A DNA stretch of 14,815 nt, taken from positions 1-14,815 of the forward strand of contig JAZQNE010000024.1 of assembly GCA_045627185.1 (NCBI GenBank), in the 5' to 3' direction. The notes below the pieces were generated by a model. It had not been told where the DNA came from. It searched no databases and saw only the letters and a program-made list of their open reading frames with translations. Made by a program: the position numbers and the translations under genes. Source of the DNA: SZUA-448 sp045627185. GTDB lineage: Bacteria; Bacillota; Clostridia; Lachnospirales; Lachnospiraceae. Below are positions 6,605 to 14,451 of the stretch, one piece after another (within the stretch, counting starts at the first letter, position 1; each line of letters begins with the position of its first letter).

Positions 6605-7717
6605 TTACGCATACAGAATCGACAGCAGATAAAACGGCTTGGCATCGTTTTCATGCGTATCGGTCAATGTAATTTCAAGCGTATGATGCTTCTTTTCCGA
6701 TGAATCAAGTACGGTTTCACAGTACAGACAGTCACCCCAGGTCTCCTTAAAATCAGCATCAAGAATAACACCTGAGGACAAATCCCCGTCAAGCACAGCT
6801 GTAGCAACGGGGGCAGGCTTATCAACGGTTTTCCTGTATTGCACGGCAAGCACGCTGCAATCAAGCTCAAAACTTATTTTTGCGCCTTTTTCAGTTGCAG
6901 TCCAGCCATTTTTGAAATTATCCCAGAAATGAGTCTTGGGAGACAAATCCGGTTTGAAGCCGTCCAAAACAGCAACATCACTTTCATTCAGTATTCTGCC
7001 CGCATTTTCAAAACGGTTCGCTGTAAGGGGCTTTACGGGGAATTCAAAAGGAATGTCGGTAAGGGCATCCGCACGAACCGAATCAAGCAGACAGCAAAGC
7101 TGCGCAGCAAGCATCTCATGTCCAAGGTCATTCGGATGAAGCATATCAGGTGTGACAAGACTGCGCTCCATACGGCCCGCAAGGATTTCCCTATATTCGC
7201 CGCGTTTAACGCTTGCGGCAGGGATGTCGTAATATTCCCCTACGGTCGCATGGACCTGCTCGGCACTGATGCCGGTGTCATACTGAACGTTATGAAGAAT
7301 CACAATCGCAGGCTCAGTTTCACTGTTCCAGATTTTCCTGATAAGTCCCTCATATGTTTCCATGTAAAATGAATTGTTTTCATCATTTACACTAAATTCA
7401 ACACAGACAAAATCGGGCTTTTCGGAAAGCAGGTCACGCTCTGCGCGCGATACACCAAATTGCGACGATGTCCCGCCGATTCCGGCATTGACATACCCAA
7501 AATCAGCCTTCGGGAAGGTTTTCACAAACCACTCAAAGGTGCGGTATGCATAGCAAAGCTCAGGCTTTGTCGAAAGCGAGCCCTGTGTAATGGAGCCGCC
7601 AAGGAACCCAACAGTCAGTTTTTCTCCCGCCTCAGCCCTCTTGAAAAGCTGCTTCAGGCGGTAATTGTTGCCCTTGCGCACTATACTGTTTTTGAGAACA
7701 TCTTCTGATAATTCCAT
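6605..7717 (-). CDS. SGNH acetyl esterase with C-terminal beta domain (CE17-like mannan esterase)
   Basis: This 370-residue predicted esterase has the four SGNH blocks in its first 200 residues: GGSITQG with nucleophile Ser42, the NAGIGG block near 77-82, SVND with Asn111, and PDMLHP with Asp191 and His194. Residues about 220-370 form a separate, probably beta-sandwich, domain. SGNH first and beta domain second matches the architecture of CE17 mannooligosaccharide acetyl esterases known from Roseburia mannan loci; CE2 enzymes have the reverse order. There is no signal peptide, so it should act in the cytoplasm on imported acetylated mannooligosaccharides. The ATG at 7717 has GGGG 7 bases upstream. 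It follows the phosphorylase by 63 bases. Assignment to CE17 rests on motifs, domain order and context; another deacetylase specificity is possible. Confidence 0.82.
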   Translation of the reverse strand: MELSEDVLKNSIVRKGNNYRLKQLFKRAEAGEKLTVGFLGGSITQGSLSTKPELCYAYRTFEWFVKTFPKADFGYVNAGIGGTSSQFGVSRAERDLLSEKPDFVCVEFSVNDENNSFYMETYEGLIRKIWNSETEPAIVILHNVQYDTGISAEQVHATVGEYYDIPAASVKRGEYREILAGRMERSLVTPDMLHPNDLGHEMLAAQLCCLLDSVRADALTDIPFEFPVKPLTANRFENAGRILNESDVAVLDGFKPDLSPKTHFWDNFKNGWTATEKGAKISFELDCSVLAVQYRKTVDKPAPVATAVLDGDLSSGVILDADFKETWGDCLYCETVLDSSEKKHHTLEITLTDTHENDAKPFYLLSILYA

Positions 7718-7780
7718 TTTATTACCCCATCGGCTTAATTTATTCCCGATAAAATCTCTTATTAATCATCGACCTTAAAA

Positions 7781-8950
7781 TCACTTATTACCCATCAGTT
7801 CAAGGTTTTTCCTTATAAGTTCGCAGCGCTGCTCCACACATTTTACGGAGCGGAGCGGGTCCTCAGGCGTATTGAAAACATAATCCGTAAGGCGGTCAAT
7901 GTCTGTTTCGGCAACATGAAGCCTTGTGTCCGAGGAAGCATAATAAATATAAACCTTACCGTCGTCATCCGCAATCGCACCGTTTACGAAGCAAACGTTT
8001 GAAACATCGCCCACACGCTCTTTTCCGAGCGGTGCAATCAAATAGCCCGAAGGCTCTGCAATAACCTTTGACGGGTCATCAAGTGCCGTTGCAAAGGCAT
8101 AAATTACATAGCGCAGGCCGGCTGCCGTGTTACGTACACCGTGTGCGATGTGAATCCAGCCGCGGTCTGTTTTAATGGGCGTTGCGCCGGCACCGTTCTT
8201 GGACTCCGTAATTGTGTGATATTTACGCCTGCTTGTAATGATTTCTTCATCAACAACGGCATGGGTGATATCATCGCAAAGACCAAAGCCGATTCCGCCG
8301 CCTGAGCCTGTATCGATGAAATCGTCCATTGGACGTGTATAGAAAGCATATTTTCCGTTAATAAATTCAGGATGCAGGCAGACATTACGCTGCTGGGGCG
8401 ACTGAAGCGTAACAAGATTTGGAAGACGGTCCCAGTGAATAAGGTCCTTTGTACGAACTATGCCGGCTGCAGCTACGGCTGCAGAAAGGTCCGGGTTTGT
8501 TTTATCCTTACTTTCGGAACAGAAAACACCGTAAATCCAGCCGTCCTCATGAGCTGTAAGGCGCATATCGTATACATTTGTTTCCTCAGGGCAGGTGTCC
8601 GGAAGAAGAATCGGGTATTCGTCAAAAACAAACCCTTCTGTAGGACAATTGCTGCGTGCAACGCCAAAGAAAGATTTGCGGTCATTACCCTCAACACGTG
8701 CAACAAGGCAATATTTCCCGTCAAACTTGATGGCACCGGAGTTGAACGTTCCGTTCACGCCAAGGCGCTCCATGCAGTAAGGATTTGCCGTCTCATCAAA
8801 ATCATATTTCCAGAAAGGCGGAATATGGTCTCTTGTAAGAACAGGATTTTCATAACGGCTGTAAATTCCGTTATAAAAGTCGGTCTTCTGATTCGGCTTG
8901 TTAATCAATGCCTTGTAATCACTAAAAATCTTCTCATAAATCGCGTTCAT
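7781..8950 (-). CDS. 4-O-beta-D-mannosyl-D-glucose phosphorylase (GH130 subfamily 1)
   Basis: This 389-residue cytoplasmic GH130 enzyme is predicted to cleave 4-O-beta-mannosyl-glucose with phosphate, giving alpha-mannose 1-phosphate and glucose with inversion. It has the five-bladed propeller features of the family. NVYDMRL contains the catalytic Asp (Asp128 from the chosen start, comparable in position to Asp131 of the Bacteroides fragilis enzyme). GVNGTFNSGA, CLHPEF and HIAHGVRN segments follow. Length and the neighbouring epimerase favour subfamily 1 over the mannooligosaccharide phosphorylases of subfamily 2. The ATG at 8950 is chosen because AGGAG lies 7 bases upstream; a GTG at 8965 overlaps that site. 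It is the second gene of the operon, 94 bases after the epimerase. Confidence 0.93.
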   Translation of the reverse strand: MNAIYEKIFSDYKALINKPNQKTDFYNGIYSRYENPVLTRDHIPPFWKYDFDETANPYCMERLGVNGTFNSGAIKFDGKYCLVARVEGNDRKSFFGVARSNCPTEGFVFDEYPILLPDTCPEETNVYDMRLTAHEDGWIYGVFCSESKDKTNPDLSAAVAAAGIVRTKDLIHWDRLPNLVTLQSPQQRNVCLHPEFINGKYAFYTRPMDDFIDTGSGGGIGFGLCDDITHAVVDEEIITSRRKYHTITESKNGAGATPIKTDRGWIHIAHGVRNTAAGLRYVIYAFATALDDPSKVIAEPSGYLIAPLGKERVGDVSNVCFVNGAIADDDGKVYIYYASSDTRLHVAETDIDRLTDYVFNTPEDPLRSVKCVEQRCELIRKNLELMGNK

Positions 8951-8989
8951 GGTCTGGCTCCTCACTTATTTCATTTTTTGTGTCTGCGA

Positions 8990-9045
8990 CGGTAAATGAA
9001 TTACCGGTGATTCCCGTTTGTTATCTTAAACAATGTGCAACCGGT
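8990..9045 (-). other. Inverted repeats in the epimerase-phosphorylase spacer
   Basis: CGGTAA and TTACCG arms surround five bases at 8990-9006. ACCGGT occurs at 9003-9008 and again at the edge of the epimerase gene (9040-9045). TTGTT and AACAA arms lie between them. The spacer can fold in several ways on the transcript, but there is no T tract. It may be an mRNA processing or stability element. Confidence 0.3.
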
Positions 9046-10250
9046 CAGTTTTCTGATTTCAAGCGCTCATATCTTTTAATAATTTCGAAGCACATACGTC
9101 CGTTGTGATACGGGCATTTCCATGGCTCAACGATGGGGGCATCCTTAATCGGAAGACCGTTTTCATCCGTCCACATAAACCATTCGGAACCCTCACGTTT
9201 GTCGGTCTGGTAATCCATAACATAGCGGAACATATCTGTTGAAGCTTTAAGATAATCCGTTCTTGAGTTGTCTTTCATGTAGGAATTCAGGAACGATACA
9301 ACGCCCTCTGCCTGAACCCACCAGACACGTTTTTTGTCATCTTTGCCGCGCTCACATTCATTAAGAATTGAATGATTTACGTAAGCACGCTCGTAAATTC
9401 GGGCTGCAAGAGCATCCGTGCAGGGTGCAAGTTTTTCGGAAAGGTCCTCATCCGCAAGAATTTCAAGCGCACGGTCAACAAGCCATGCCGTTTCAATGTC
9501 ATGACCGTAGGAATGAAGGTCAATGATGCTGTTCCAGTAAGTATCAAAGAAAACCTCCTGACGTCTGAGTTCAGGATTGTAAATCTTTTCTCCCCAGATG
9601 GAAAGAATTCTTTCAAGATAATCCTTTTGACGGGCATCACCCGAAACGCGGTAAAGCTCTGTGTAGGCTTCGAGCACATGAAGCAGTGTATTCATGGTTT
9701 TGTCAGCCATTACACCGTTTTCCGAAAGCTTGTCATTTTCCGCGGGTTTGAATTCCCTGTCAAAGGCCTCAAGATAACCGTATTCGTCCGTGCATTTCTC
9801 TTCTATTACACGCCGGAGCGCAAAAGCTTCATCAAGTGCCTCACGCTTTTTTGTAAGGTCATAATACGATGAGAGCGCATATATTGCGAATGCCTGATTA
9901 TATGTGTGTTTGGTCGAATCAGCCACAGTACCGTCATAGTTCATGGACCAGTAAATTCCGCCGTTTTCACGGTCCAGGCAATACTTTGTCATGAATTCAT
10001 AAGCATGATCCGCATAAGGAATAAGAGAATCATCCTTAAGAACCATGGCAGCATTTGAAAAGAACCAGAGAATCCTGCTGTTCAGGATACAGCCCTTAAC
10101 GGCCTTTTTATCAAGGTTAAGGTCATAATCCATATAACCGTAAAATCCGCCAAATTCTTCATCCTTCAAGGCCTTCCAGAAAGGGAGAAGTTTGTTATTA
10201 AGATGTACCCCCGCTTCTTTTGCCATTGCATTCAATTGCGCATTTTCCAT
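9045..10250 (-). CDS. Cellobiose 2-epimerase (AGE family), acting here on mannobiose
   Basis: The 401-residue (alpha/alpha)6-barrel enzyme would epimerise C2 of the reducing-end sugar of beta-1,4-disaccharides, turning mannobiose into mannosyl-glucose or cellobiose into glucosyl-mannose. Residues matching the catalytic set of the Ruminococcus albus enzyme (Arg52, His184, His243, Glu246, Glu308, His374) appear at a near-constant offset: Arg59 in LNSRILW, His191 in NTLLHVLEAY, His250 and Glu253 in LHSYGHDIE, Glu315 in QAEG and His382 in CPYHNGR. This supports cellobiose 2-epimerase rather than N-acylglucosamine 2-epimerase. The ATG at 10250 is chosen because GGGGG lies 8 bases upstream; the ATG at 10265 has no binding site. 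It is the first gene of the mannoside operon, immediately after a strong promoter, and its product feeds GH130. Confidence 0.92.
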   Translation of the reverse strand: MENAQLNAMAKEAGVHLNNKLLPFWKALKDEEFGGFYGYMDYDLNLDKKAVKGCILNSRILWFFSNAAMVLKDDSLIPYADHAYEFMTKYCLDRENGGIYWSMNYDGTVADSTKHTYNQAFAIYALSSYYDLTKKREALDEAFALRRVIEEKCTDEYGYLEAFDREFKPAENDKLSENGVMADKTMNTLLHVLEAYTELYRVSGDARQKDYLERILSIWGEKIYNPELRRQEVFFDTYWNSIIDLHSYGHDIETAWLVDRALEILADEDLSEKLAPCTDALAARIYERAYVNHSILNECERGKDDKKRVWWVQAEGVVSFLNSYMKDNSRTDYLKASTDMFRYVMDYQTDKREGSEWFMWTDENGLPIKDAPIVEPWKCPYHNGRMCFEIIKRYERLKSEN

Positions 10251-10297
10251 AGAGTTTACCCCCATAAACGGATTTTATATTGCTTTCGACAAATTGC

Positions 10298-10326
10298 ATT
10301 GTACAACCTGATTTGGTTTTGGTCAA
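10298..10326 (-). promoter_or_regulatory. Strong sigma-A promoter of the mannoside operon
   Basis: On the minus strand TTGACC (10326-10321) and TACAAT (10303-10298) are spaced by exactly 17 bases, each with 5 of 6 consensus matches. Upstream sequence is A/T rich and could act as an UP element. Transcription should begin near 10291, about 40 bases before the epimerase ATG. An 8-base palindrome TTGTACAA overlaps the -10 element. Confidence 0.8.
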
Positions 10327-10364
10327 GTTAAATAAAGTTTATATTTCACTTGTTTTTAGCTAAA
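10327..10364. promoter_or_regulatory. Candidate operator region upstream of the mannoside promoter
   Basis: A perfect 10-base palindrome, TTTAGCTAAA, lies at 10355-10364, about 30 bases upstream of the -35 element. CAAGT and ACTTG inverted arms (about 10323-10327 and 10347-10351) bracket the stretch next to the -35. Either could bind the operon's TetR protein or another regulator. This is positional inference. Confidence 0.35.
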
Positions 10365-10434
10365 TTTACCTAATTTTTTGTGCTTGAATGGGTTCAGTAC
10401 TTGGAAAAGCTAACATATCACAGCATGCAGTTCA

Positions 10435-12495
10435 TTATTTGTAGTATTTTGCCGCCTCGTTAAACTTGCCGTAAAGAGTATTCTGGTTTGAAAGTCCCTT
10501 GACACCGTTCGTCATTTTGGTTACAAAGGAAGACAATTTCTGCATGTATTCATCAGCAGTAACCTTTCCTTCCACAACGTAAGTCAGGCCCTTCTCCCAG
10601 CTTGCGGTAAGTTCAGGATTCAAGAGCGATCTGATTGATGCATCAACGATGTCATAAACCATCTCGCCCTGAAGCGTAGGGGTGATAATCTGTGTTTTGG
10701 AATTCAGGTTGAGATAATTGATTTTCACAAGTTTGTTCAGTATTTCCGCACGTGTGGCGCTGGTACCGATGCCGCTTCCCTTAATCTGCGCACGCAGGTC
10801 TTCATCTTCAATCAGCTTGCCCGCATTTTCCATTGCAAGGATAAGCGAACCGGAATTGTAGCGTGAGGGCGGTTTTGTCTCTGCTTCCTTAATTGAAAGC
10901 GAGTTGACGGGAATCTGTGAGCCCTTTTTCAGCTGCTTAATTAACTCAAGAAACTCCTTTCCGAGCACCTTTTCTTCGTCCATTCCTGCATCCCGGGAAT
11001 TGGAAGTGTCAGTGTTTTCGGCGTTTTCCTGCAGGCAGTTCTGAGAATCTTTTTTATCCGAATCTTCCTTCTTTGAATCCTTCTTTTCAGGCTTTGCTAC
11101 TGCAAGATATCCTTCCTCTTCAAGAGCTTTGAAATTGGCAAAGAACATTTCGTCGCCAATCTTCACGGTTACGGCCAGTTTTGCGTAAACTGCGGGTGGG
11201 AAGAAAATGCTTAGGAAGCGGCGCACAATAAGCTCATAAACCTTTGTCTGAAGCGGGTTGAGCGAACCGTATGCGGAAATATTTCCGGTAGGAATGATGG
11301 CATAATGGTCCGTAATCTGCTTATCGTTAACATACTGGGTCTTTTCAAGTCCTTTGTAGCTTCCGCGTTTCAGAATATCCTCAAGAAACGGCCTGAACTT
11401 CTGAAGGCTGCTCAGGCCCTTCAGATTCTTCCCTATTTCTTTTGCAACTGCCGTTGAAAGCACACGGGCATCGGTACGGGGATATGTTACAAGCTTCTTT
11501 TCATACAGCTCCTGTGTTGTATTAAGAGTCTGGTCCGGACTGATTTTGAAAAGTTTGGAGCATTCATTCTGAAGCTCGGCCAGGTTAAACAGCAGAGGCG
11601 GTTTTTTCTTGTCTTTCTTTGATTCTACAGACTGAACAACGCCCGGAAGACCTGTCAGTTCAGCAATCAGTTTTTCGGCATCTTCACGCTTCTTAAAGCC
11701 GTTTTCCTTGTAAAGAGCGGGCGTTTCAAAATATTTTGAGCCCTCAACGGCACGCCATTCACCGTCAAAATCGGCTTTATCGTTAATTGCAAAATTACCG
11801 ATTACGCGGTAAAACGGTGTTTTCTCAAAGGCCCTTATTTCGCGCTCACGGCGCACAAGCATACCAAGAACGCAGGTCATTACACGACCTACGGAAATTG
11901 CCTGAGTATTGTCCGATTTCAGGAAATCCTTTACGGAATACCTGTATTTAAGCGAAAGCACACGCGAAAAATTGATTCCCATAAGGTAATCCTCTTTTGC
12001 GCGCAGATATGCGGCATCCGACAGGGAATCGTAAGCGCTCCAGTCCTTCGCTTCATTAATGCCACGGTTTATTTCTTCTTCTGTCTGGGAATCAATCCAG
12101 ACACGTTTTCTTTTCTTGTCAGCAGGTACATTGCTCATTGAATCAACAAGCCTGTAAATGTACTCACCCTCACGTCCCGAGTCGGTACAGATGTAGATGC
12201 AGTCAACATCCTTGCGGTTCAGAAGCCCTGAAACAATCTTGAACTGTTTTTCTACATTCGGGATAATTTCATACTTAAATGTTTCCGGAATGAACGGGAT
12301 TGTGTCATACTGCCACTTTTTAAGAGTCGGATCGTAAACCTCCGGGTAACTCATGGTAACAAGATGGCCCACGCACCATGTCACAATTGATTTATCTGAT
12401 TCCATGTAGCCGTCGCGCCGCGTAAAGTCTTCATGAACAGCCTTCGCAAATTCCTGCGCAACACTTGGTTTTTCTGCAATAAATAACCTAAACAA
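10435..12495 (-). CDS. topB: DNA topoisomerase III
   Basis: This 686-residue type IA topoisomerase relaxes and decatenates DNA through a transient 5'-phosphotyrosine link. The N-terminal Toprim domain shows the conserved Glu in AEKPS (residues 8-12) and DSGREGE at 105-111, where Gly replaces the second Asp, as is common in TopB proteins. The active-site Tyr338 lies in VTYPRTDAR. The conserved PPSRYN and GIGTSATRAEIL segments appear in the last third. Residues about 465-507 form a low-complexity Lys/Asp/Ser-rich insertion that is probably a disordered loop. There is no C-terminal zinc-finger region. Translation begins at a TTG, forced by an in-frame TAA directly before it; AGGAG lies 11 bases upstream, a slightly long spacing. 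It is flanked by unrelated genes and is probably transcribed alone. Confidence 0.95.
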   Translation of the reverse strand: MFRLFIAEKPSVAQEFAKAVHEDFTRRDGYMESDKSIVTWCVGHLVTMSYPEVYDPTLKKWQYDTIPFIPETFKYEIIPNVEKQFKIVSGLLNRKDVDCIYICTDSGREGEYIYRLVDSMSNVPADKKRKRVWIDSQTEEEINRGINEAKDWSAYDSLSDAAYLRAKEDYLMGINFSRVLSLKYRYSVKDFLKSDNTQAISVGRVMTCVLGMLVRREREIRAFEKTPFYRVIGNFAINDKADFDGEWRAVEGSKYFETPALYKENGFKKREDAEKLIAELTGLPGVVQSVESKKDKKKPPLLFNLAELQNECSKLFKISPDQTLNTTQELYEKKLVTYPRTDARVLSTAVAKEIGKNLKGLSSLQKFRPFLEDILKRGSYKGLEKTQYVNDKQITDHYAIIPTGNISAYGSLNPLQTKVYELIVRRFLSIFFPPAVYAKLAVTVKIGDEMFFANFKALEEEGYLAVAKPEKKDSKKEDSDKKDSQNCLQENAENTDTSNSRDAGMDEEKVLGKEFLELIKQLKKGSQIPVNSLSIKEAETKPPSRYNSGSLILAMENAGKLIEDEDLRAQIKGSGIGTSATRAEILNKLVKINYLNLNSKTQIITPTLQGEMVYDIVDASIRSLLNPELTASWEKGLTYVVEGKVTADEYMQKLSSFVTKMTNGVKGLSNQNTLYGKFNEAAKYYK

Positions 12496-12584
12496 ATTAC
12501 TGAAAATCTCCTATCGTATAATCATTGTACCTCAGAAGGCACGGATACCGCCGAAACCGGCAGCACCATATTTTGTCCGGCCTG

Positions 12585-13664
12585 TTATCTTTTTGAGAAG
12601 AAATCAGGCAGCTGTCTGCCTGTGGCCTTCACTTCCGTCCCATGTCTGTGATTGCCCTCAAGGCACTGCTCCTCCGTAATCATGAACCATTCGGTGAACA
12701 TGGGTGAATCACAAGCATGGTCATCAGCCCAGGTAGCATCGATATAATAAGTTTCACCACCCAGTTTAACAAGGTTCCAGGCATGCTGCTCATCCCCAAC
12801 ATAGCCATAAACACGCGTACACCAGAGGTTTGCCGCCCTGCACAGATGGAACAGTGCATCAGCATAGCCCTGACATACACAGGTGCCGTTTACAAGGCAG
12901 TTGTAGGCCTGGTAAGGCATTCCTGTAGTTCCGTAGGTATGGTCATATTCACAGCGCTCGCAGATAACAGCCGTCAGATACCTGTATTTATCATATGTTG
13001 ACAGGCCCTCCGGCATGTTCTTCACGATGCGCTCCGTGATTGCGTCAAGCAGCGCAACTTCCCCGCGGATGTAGTCATAATCAGAGCATGGTGAATTGTA
13101 ATCAAGTCCCGGGTAAAAATAAATCGGAACATAATCATCAGTCATGAAATTGCCGTAGAAATAAAGCGTCAGCTCAGGATTGTCCCAGCGGATATAATCA
13201 TCTATTGTAATGAAATAAGTAAAGCTTTCGCCGCTGTTTGTACCGTAATCCTTGCCAAGATACTTGTAATCTTCAATGTTCTTAACATGTTCAAGAACTT
13301 CATTGTACATCTTAAGCATATCACCCGAAAGCTTGTCATGGTACTGCTCCGGCTGCTCATAAGCCGATTCCGCATATTCTTCCGTTACGGGGCGTCTCAG
13401 GATGGCTTCCCAGGCCGCAGAAATTGCGTCATCAATCAGCTCCGCAGCCTTCTTTTCCGTTTCCGATGAATAATTCGTGTCAGGAATGTATTTCGGAACA
13501 TCAGTAGGCGTGGGCGTTCCCGTAACAGTAGGCGTGCAGGTTGGTGTAGGAGTTGAATTGAGCACGTCAATTACACCGTTAATTACGTCATTTGCATCAC
13601 AGGCGCAAAGCAGGCAGACTGATAATACAGCGGCCAATATGTAAATATAAAATCTTTTCTTCAT
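12585..13664 (-). CDS. Lipoprotein with transglutaminase-like domain
   Basis: This 359-residue predicted surface lipoprotein has a signal peptide ending at Cys22 (LCAC lipobox, with an unusual Cys at -2), then a Pro/Thr linker at about residues 38-57. A helical region of about 150 residues follows. The C-terminal transglutaminase-like (papain-fold) domain shows the full triad: Cys264 in CQGYA, His294 in HAWN and Asp309 in YIDATW. Proteins of this kind sit outside the membrane and may be proteases, peptidases or cross-linking enzymes; the substrate cannot be deduced. The ATG at 13664 has GGAG 7 bases upstream. The linker resembles that of the other lipoprotein in this window, although the domains are unrelated. 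It is 89 bases upstream of topB with no strong terminator between them. Confidence 0.88.
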   Translation of the reverse strand: MKKRFYIYILAAVLSVCLLCACDANDVINGVIDVLNSTPTPTCTPTVTGTPTPTDVPKYIPDTNYSSETEKKAAELIDDAISAAWEAILRRPVTEEYAESAYEQPEQYHDKLSGDMLKMYNEVLEHVKNIEDYKYLGKDYGTNSGESFTYFITIDDYIRWDNPELTLYFYGNFMTDDYVPIYFYPGLDYNSPCSDYDYIRGEVALLDAITERIVKNMPEGLSTYDKYRYLTAVICERCEYDHTYGTTGMPYQAYNCLVNGTCVCQGYADALFHLCRAANLWCTRVYGYVGDEQHAWNLVKLGGETYYIDATWADDHACDSPMFTEWFMITEEQCLEGNHRHGTEVKATGRQLPDFFSKR

Positions 13665-13680
13665 CAGTTTACTCCATTTT

Positions 13681-13715
13681 GATTTATGTCACATCAAACT
13701 CCGATTTATGCGACA
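13681..13715. repeat. Two direct repeats upstream of the transglutaminase-like lipoprotein gene
   Basis: GATTTATGTCACA (13681-13693) and GATTTATGCGACA (13703-13715) match at 11 of 13 positions and are offset by 22 bases, about two helical turns. They start 17 bases upstream of the ATG at 13664. This arrangement suits cooperative binding of a regulator on one DNA face. Confidence 0.5.
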
Positions 13716-13752
13716 CGAAAGCCACCAAAACCATTCTTAATTCCATTTTCCA

Positions 13753-13781
13753 AGTATACACGAAACCCGCCCATAAATAAA
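13753..13781 (-). promoter_or_regulatory. Weak candidate promoter of the transglutaminase-like lipoprotein gene
   Basis: On the minus strand TATACT (13758-13753) matches the -10 consensus at 5 of 6, but the -35 position (TTTATT, 17 bases upstream) is poor. If used, the direct repeats at 13681-13715 would lie within the leader. Confidence 0.3.
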
Positions 13782-13811
13782 CACCCGTTTTGATTTTTCT
13801 CTCTTTTCAAC

Positions 13812-13844
13812 AAAAAACCGGCCATGAAATTTACATGGTCGGTT
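13812..13844 (-). terminator. Intrinsic terminator of the LMW protein tyrosine phosphatase gene
   Basis: Arms of 11 bases (13816-13826 and 13834-13844) with a single G-T wobble enclose a 7-base loop. On the minus strand the stem is followed immediately by a run of six Ts. It lies about 40 bases after the phosphatase stop codon. Confidence 0.88.
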
Positions 13845-13885
13845 GGCTTTCTGCAAACTCAGATATTAATTTATTATTCCGGGTT

Positions 13886-14344
13886 TCATTTGGACGGGCA
13901 CAGTTTCTCAAGCATCGCCGTGCAGCCTTCAAGAATTTCCGCAAAGCATTCCTCAAACCTGTCGGTATACCAGGGATCGCTGATTTCTCCGCCTCTTTTT
14001 GTAAAGTCCAGCAGCTTATACAGCTTCTTCTCCGGGTCGCTTCCAAACTCAGCAAGCATCTGCCTTATATGCACATTTTCCATTCCCACGATGTAATCGA
14101 AATTGTCATAATCCCTGCGTGTTATTCTTCTTGCCCTCTTCCCTGCGCACGAAATCCCGTGCCTTGCAAGCTCCGCCCGCGCCGGCGGATAAACCGGATT
14201 TCCGATTTCCTCATTTGTTGTAGCAGCGGATTCAATATAAAACATATCGGAAAGACCCGTTTTTTCAACCAGATCCTTCATAACAAACTCAGCCATGGGC
14301 GAACGACAGATGTTGCCCCAGCAGACAAATAGTACTTTTATCAT
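13886..14344 (-). CDS. Low-molecular-weight protein tyrosine (or arginine) phosphatase
   Basis: This 152-residue cytoplasmic phosphatase of the LMW-PTP family hydrolyses phosphotyrosine, or phosphoarginine in some Firmicutes, on proteins. The CX5R active-site loop is CWGNICR (Cys8 to Arg14), followed by the conserved Ser-Pro. The general acid Asp123 sits in ISDPWY near the C-terminus. Length fits the family. Trp9 occupies a position where Leu or His is commoner. The ATG at 14344 is the only reasonable start, but its ribosome binding site is weak (GAGAG about 8 bases upstream). It has its own strong terminator. A short ORF that resembles the start of a second copy lies about 110 bases upstream on the same strand. 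No tyrosine kinase or capsule genes are adjacent, so the substrate is unknown. Confidence 0.93.
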   Translation of the reverse strand: MIKVLFVCWGNICRSPMAEFVMKDLVEKTGLSDMFYIESAATTNEEIGNPVYPPARAELARHGISCAGKRARRITRRDYDNFDYIVGMENVHIRQMLAEFGSDPEKKLYKLLDFTKRGGEISDPWYTDRFEECFAEILEGCTAMLEKLCPSK

Positions 14345-14368
14345 AAATTTTGCTCTCTCTTTCAGCTA

Positions 14369-14386
14369 AAAAATCCACCGATTTTT
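14369..14386 (-). other. A/T-rich hairpin between the vestigial ORF and the LMW phosphatase gene
   Basis: AAAAATC and GATTTTT are perfect 7-base arms with a 4-base loop. On the minus strand the second arm ends in Ts, so it may act as a weak attenuator just upstream of the phosphatase gene. The stem is A/T rich and of low stability. Confidence 0.3.
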
Positions 14387-14388
14387 CG

Positions 14389-14407
14389 CGGTATAATTTC
14401 GGTATAA
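14389..14407. repeat. Short tandem direct repeat CGGTATAA
   Basis: CGGTATAA occurs at 14389-14396 and 14400-14407, exactly 11 bases apart (one helical turn), about 45 bases upstream of the phosphatase ATG. This is a plausible regulator or promoter spacing, but the repeat is short. Confidence 0.3.
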
Positions 14408-14451
14408 AACACTTGCTCGCCACCAAGAAATGGCTTATTTACGGGCTTTTT

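Noticed and set aside
8372..8995. 207-residue plus-strand frame opposite GH130
   Set aside because: Shadow of the GH130 gene; Cys/Arg/Lys-rich with no recognisable fold and no start signals.
9372..9872. 166-residue plus-strand frame opposite the epimerase
   Set aside because: Shadow of a gene whose catalytic residues are all in place on the minus strand.
12185..12187. Possible inactivating change in the TopB Toprim motif (DSG instead of DxD)
   Set aside because: Many TopB proteins carry DAGREGE-like versions of this motif, so it is normal for the family.
12541..12584. GCCG/CGGC hairpin between the transglutaminase-like gene and topB
   Set aside because: The stem is only 4 bp and no T tract follows, so it cannot be called a terminator.
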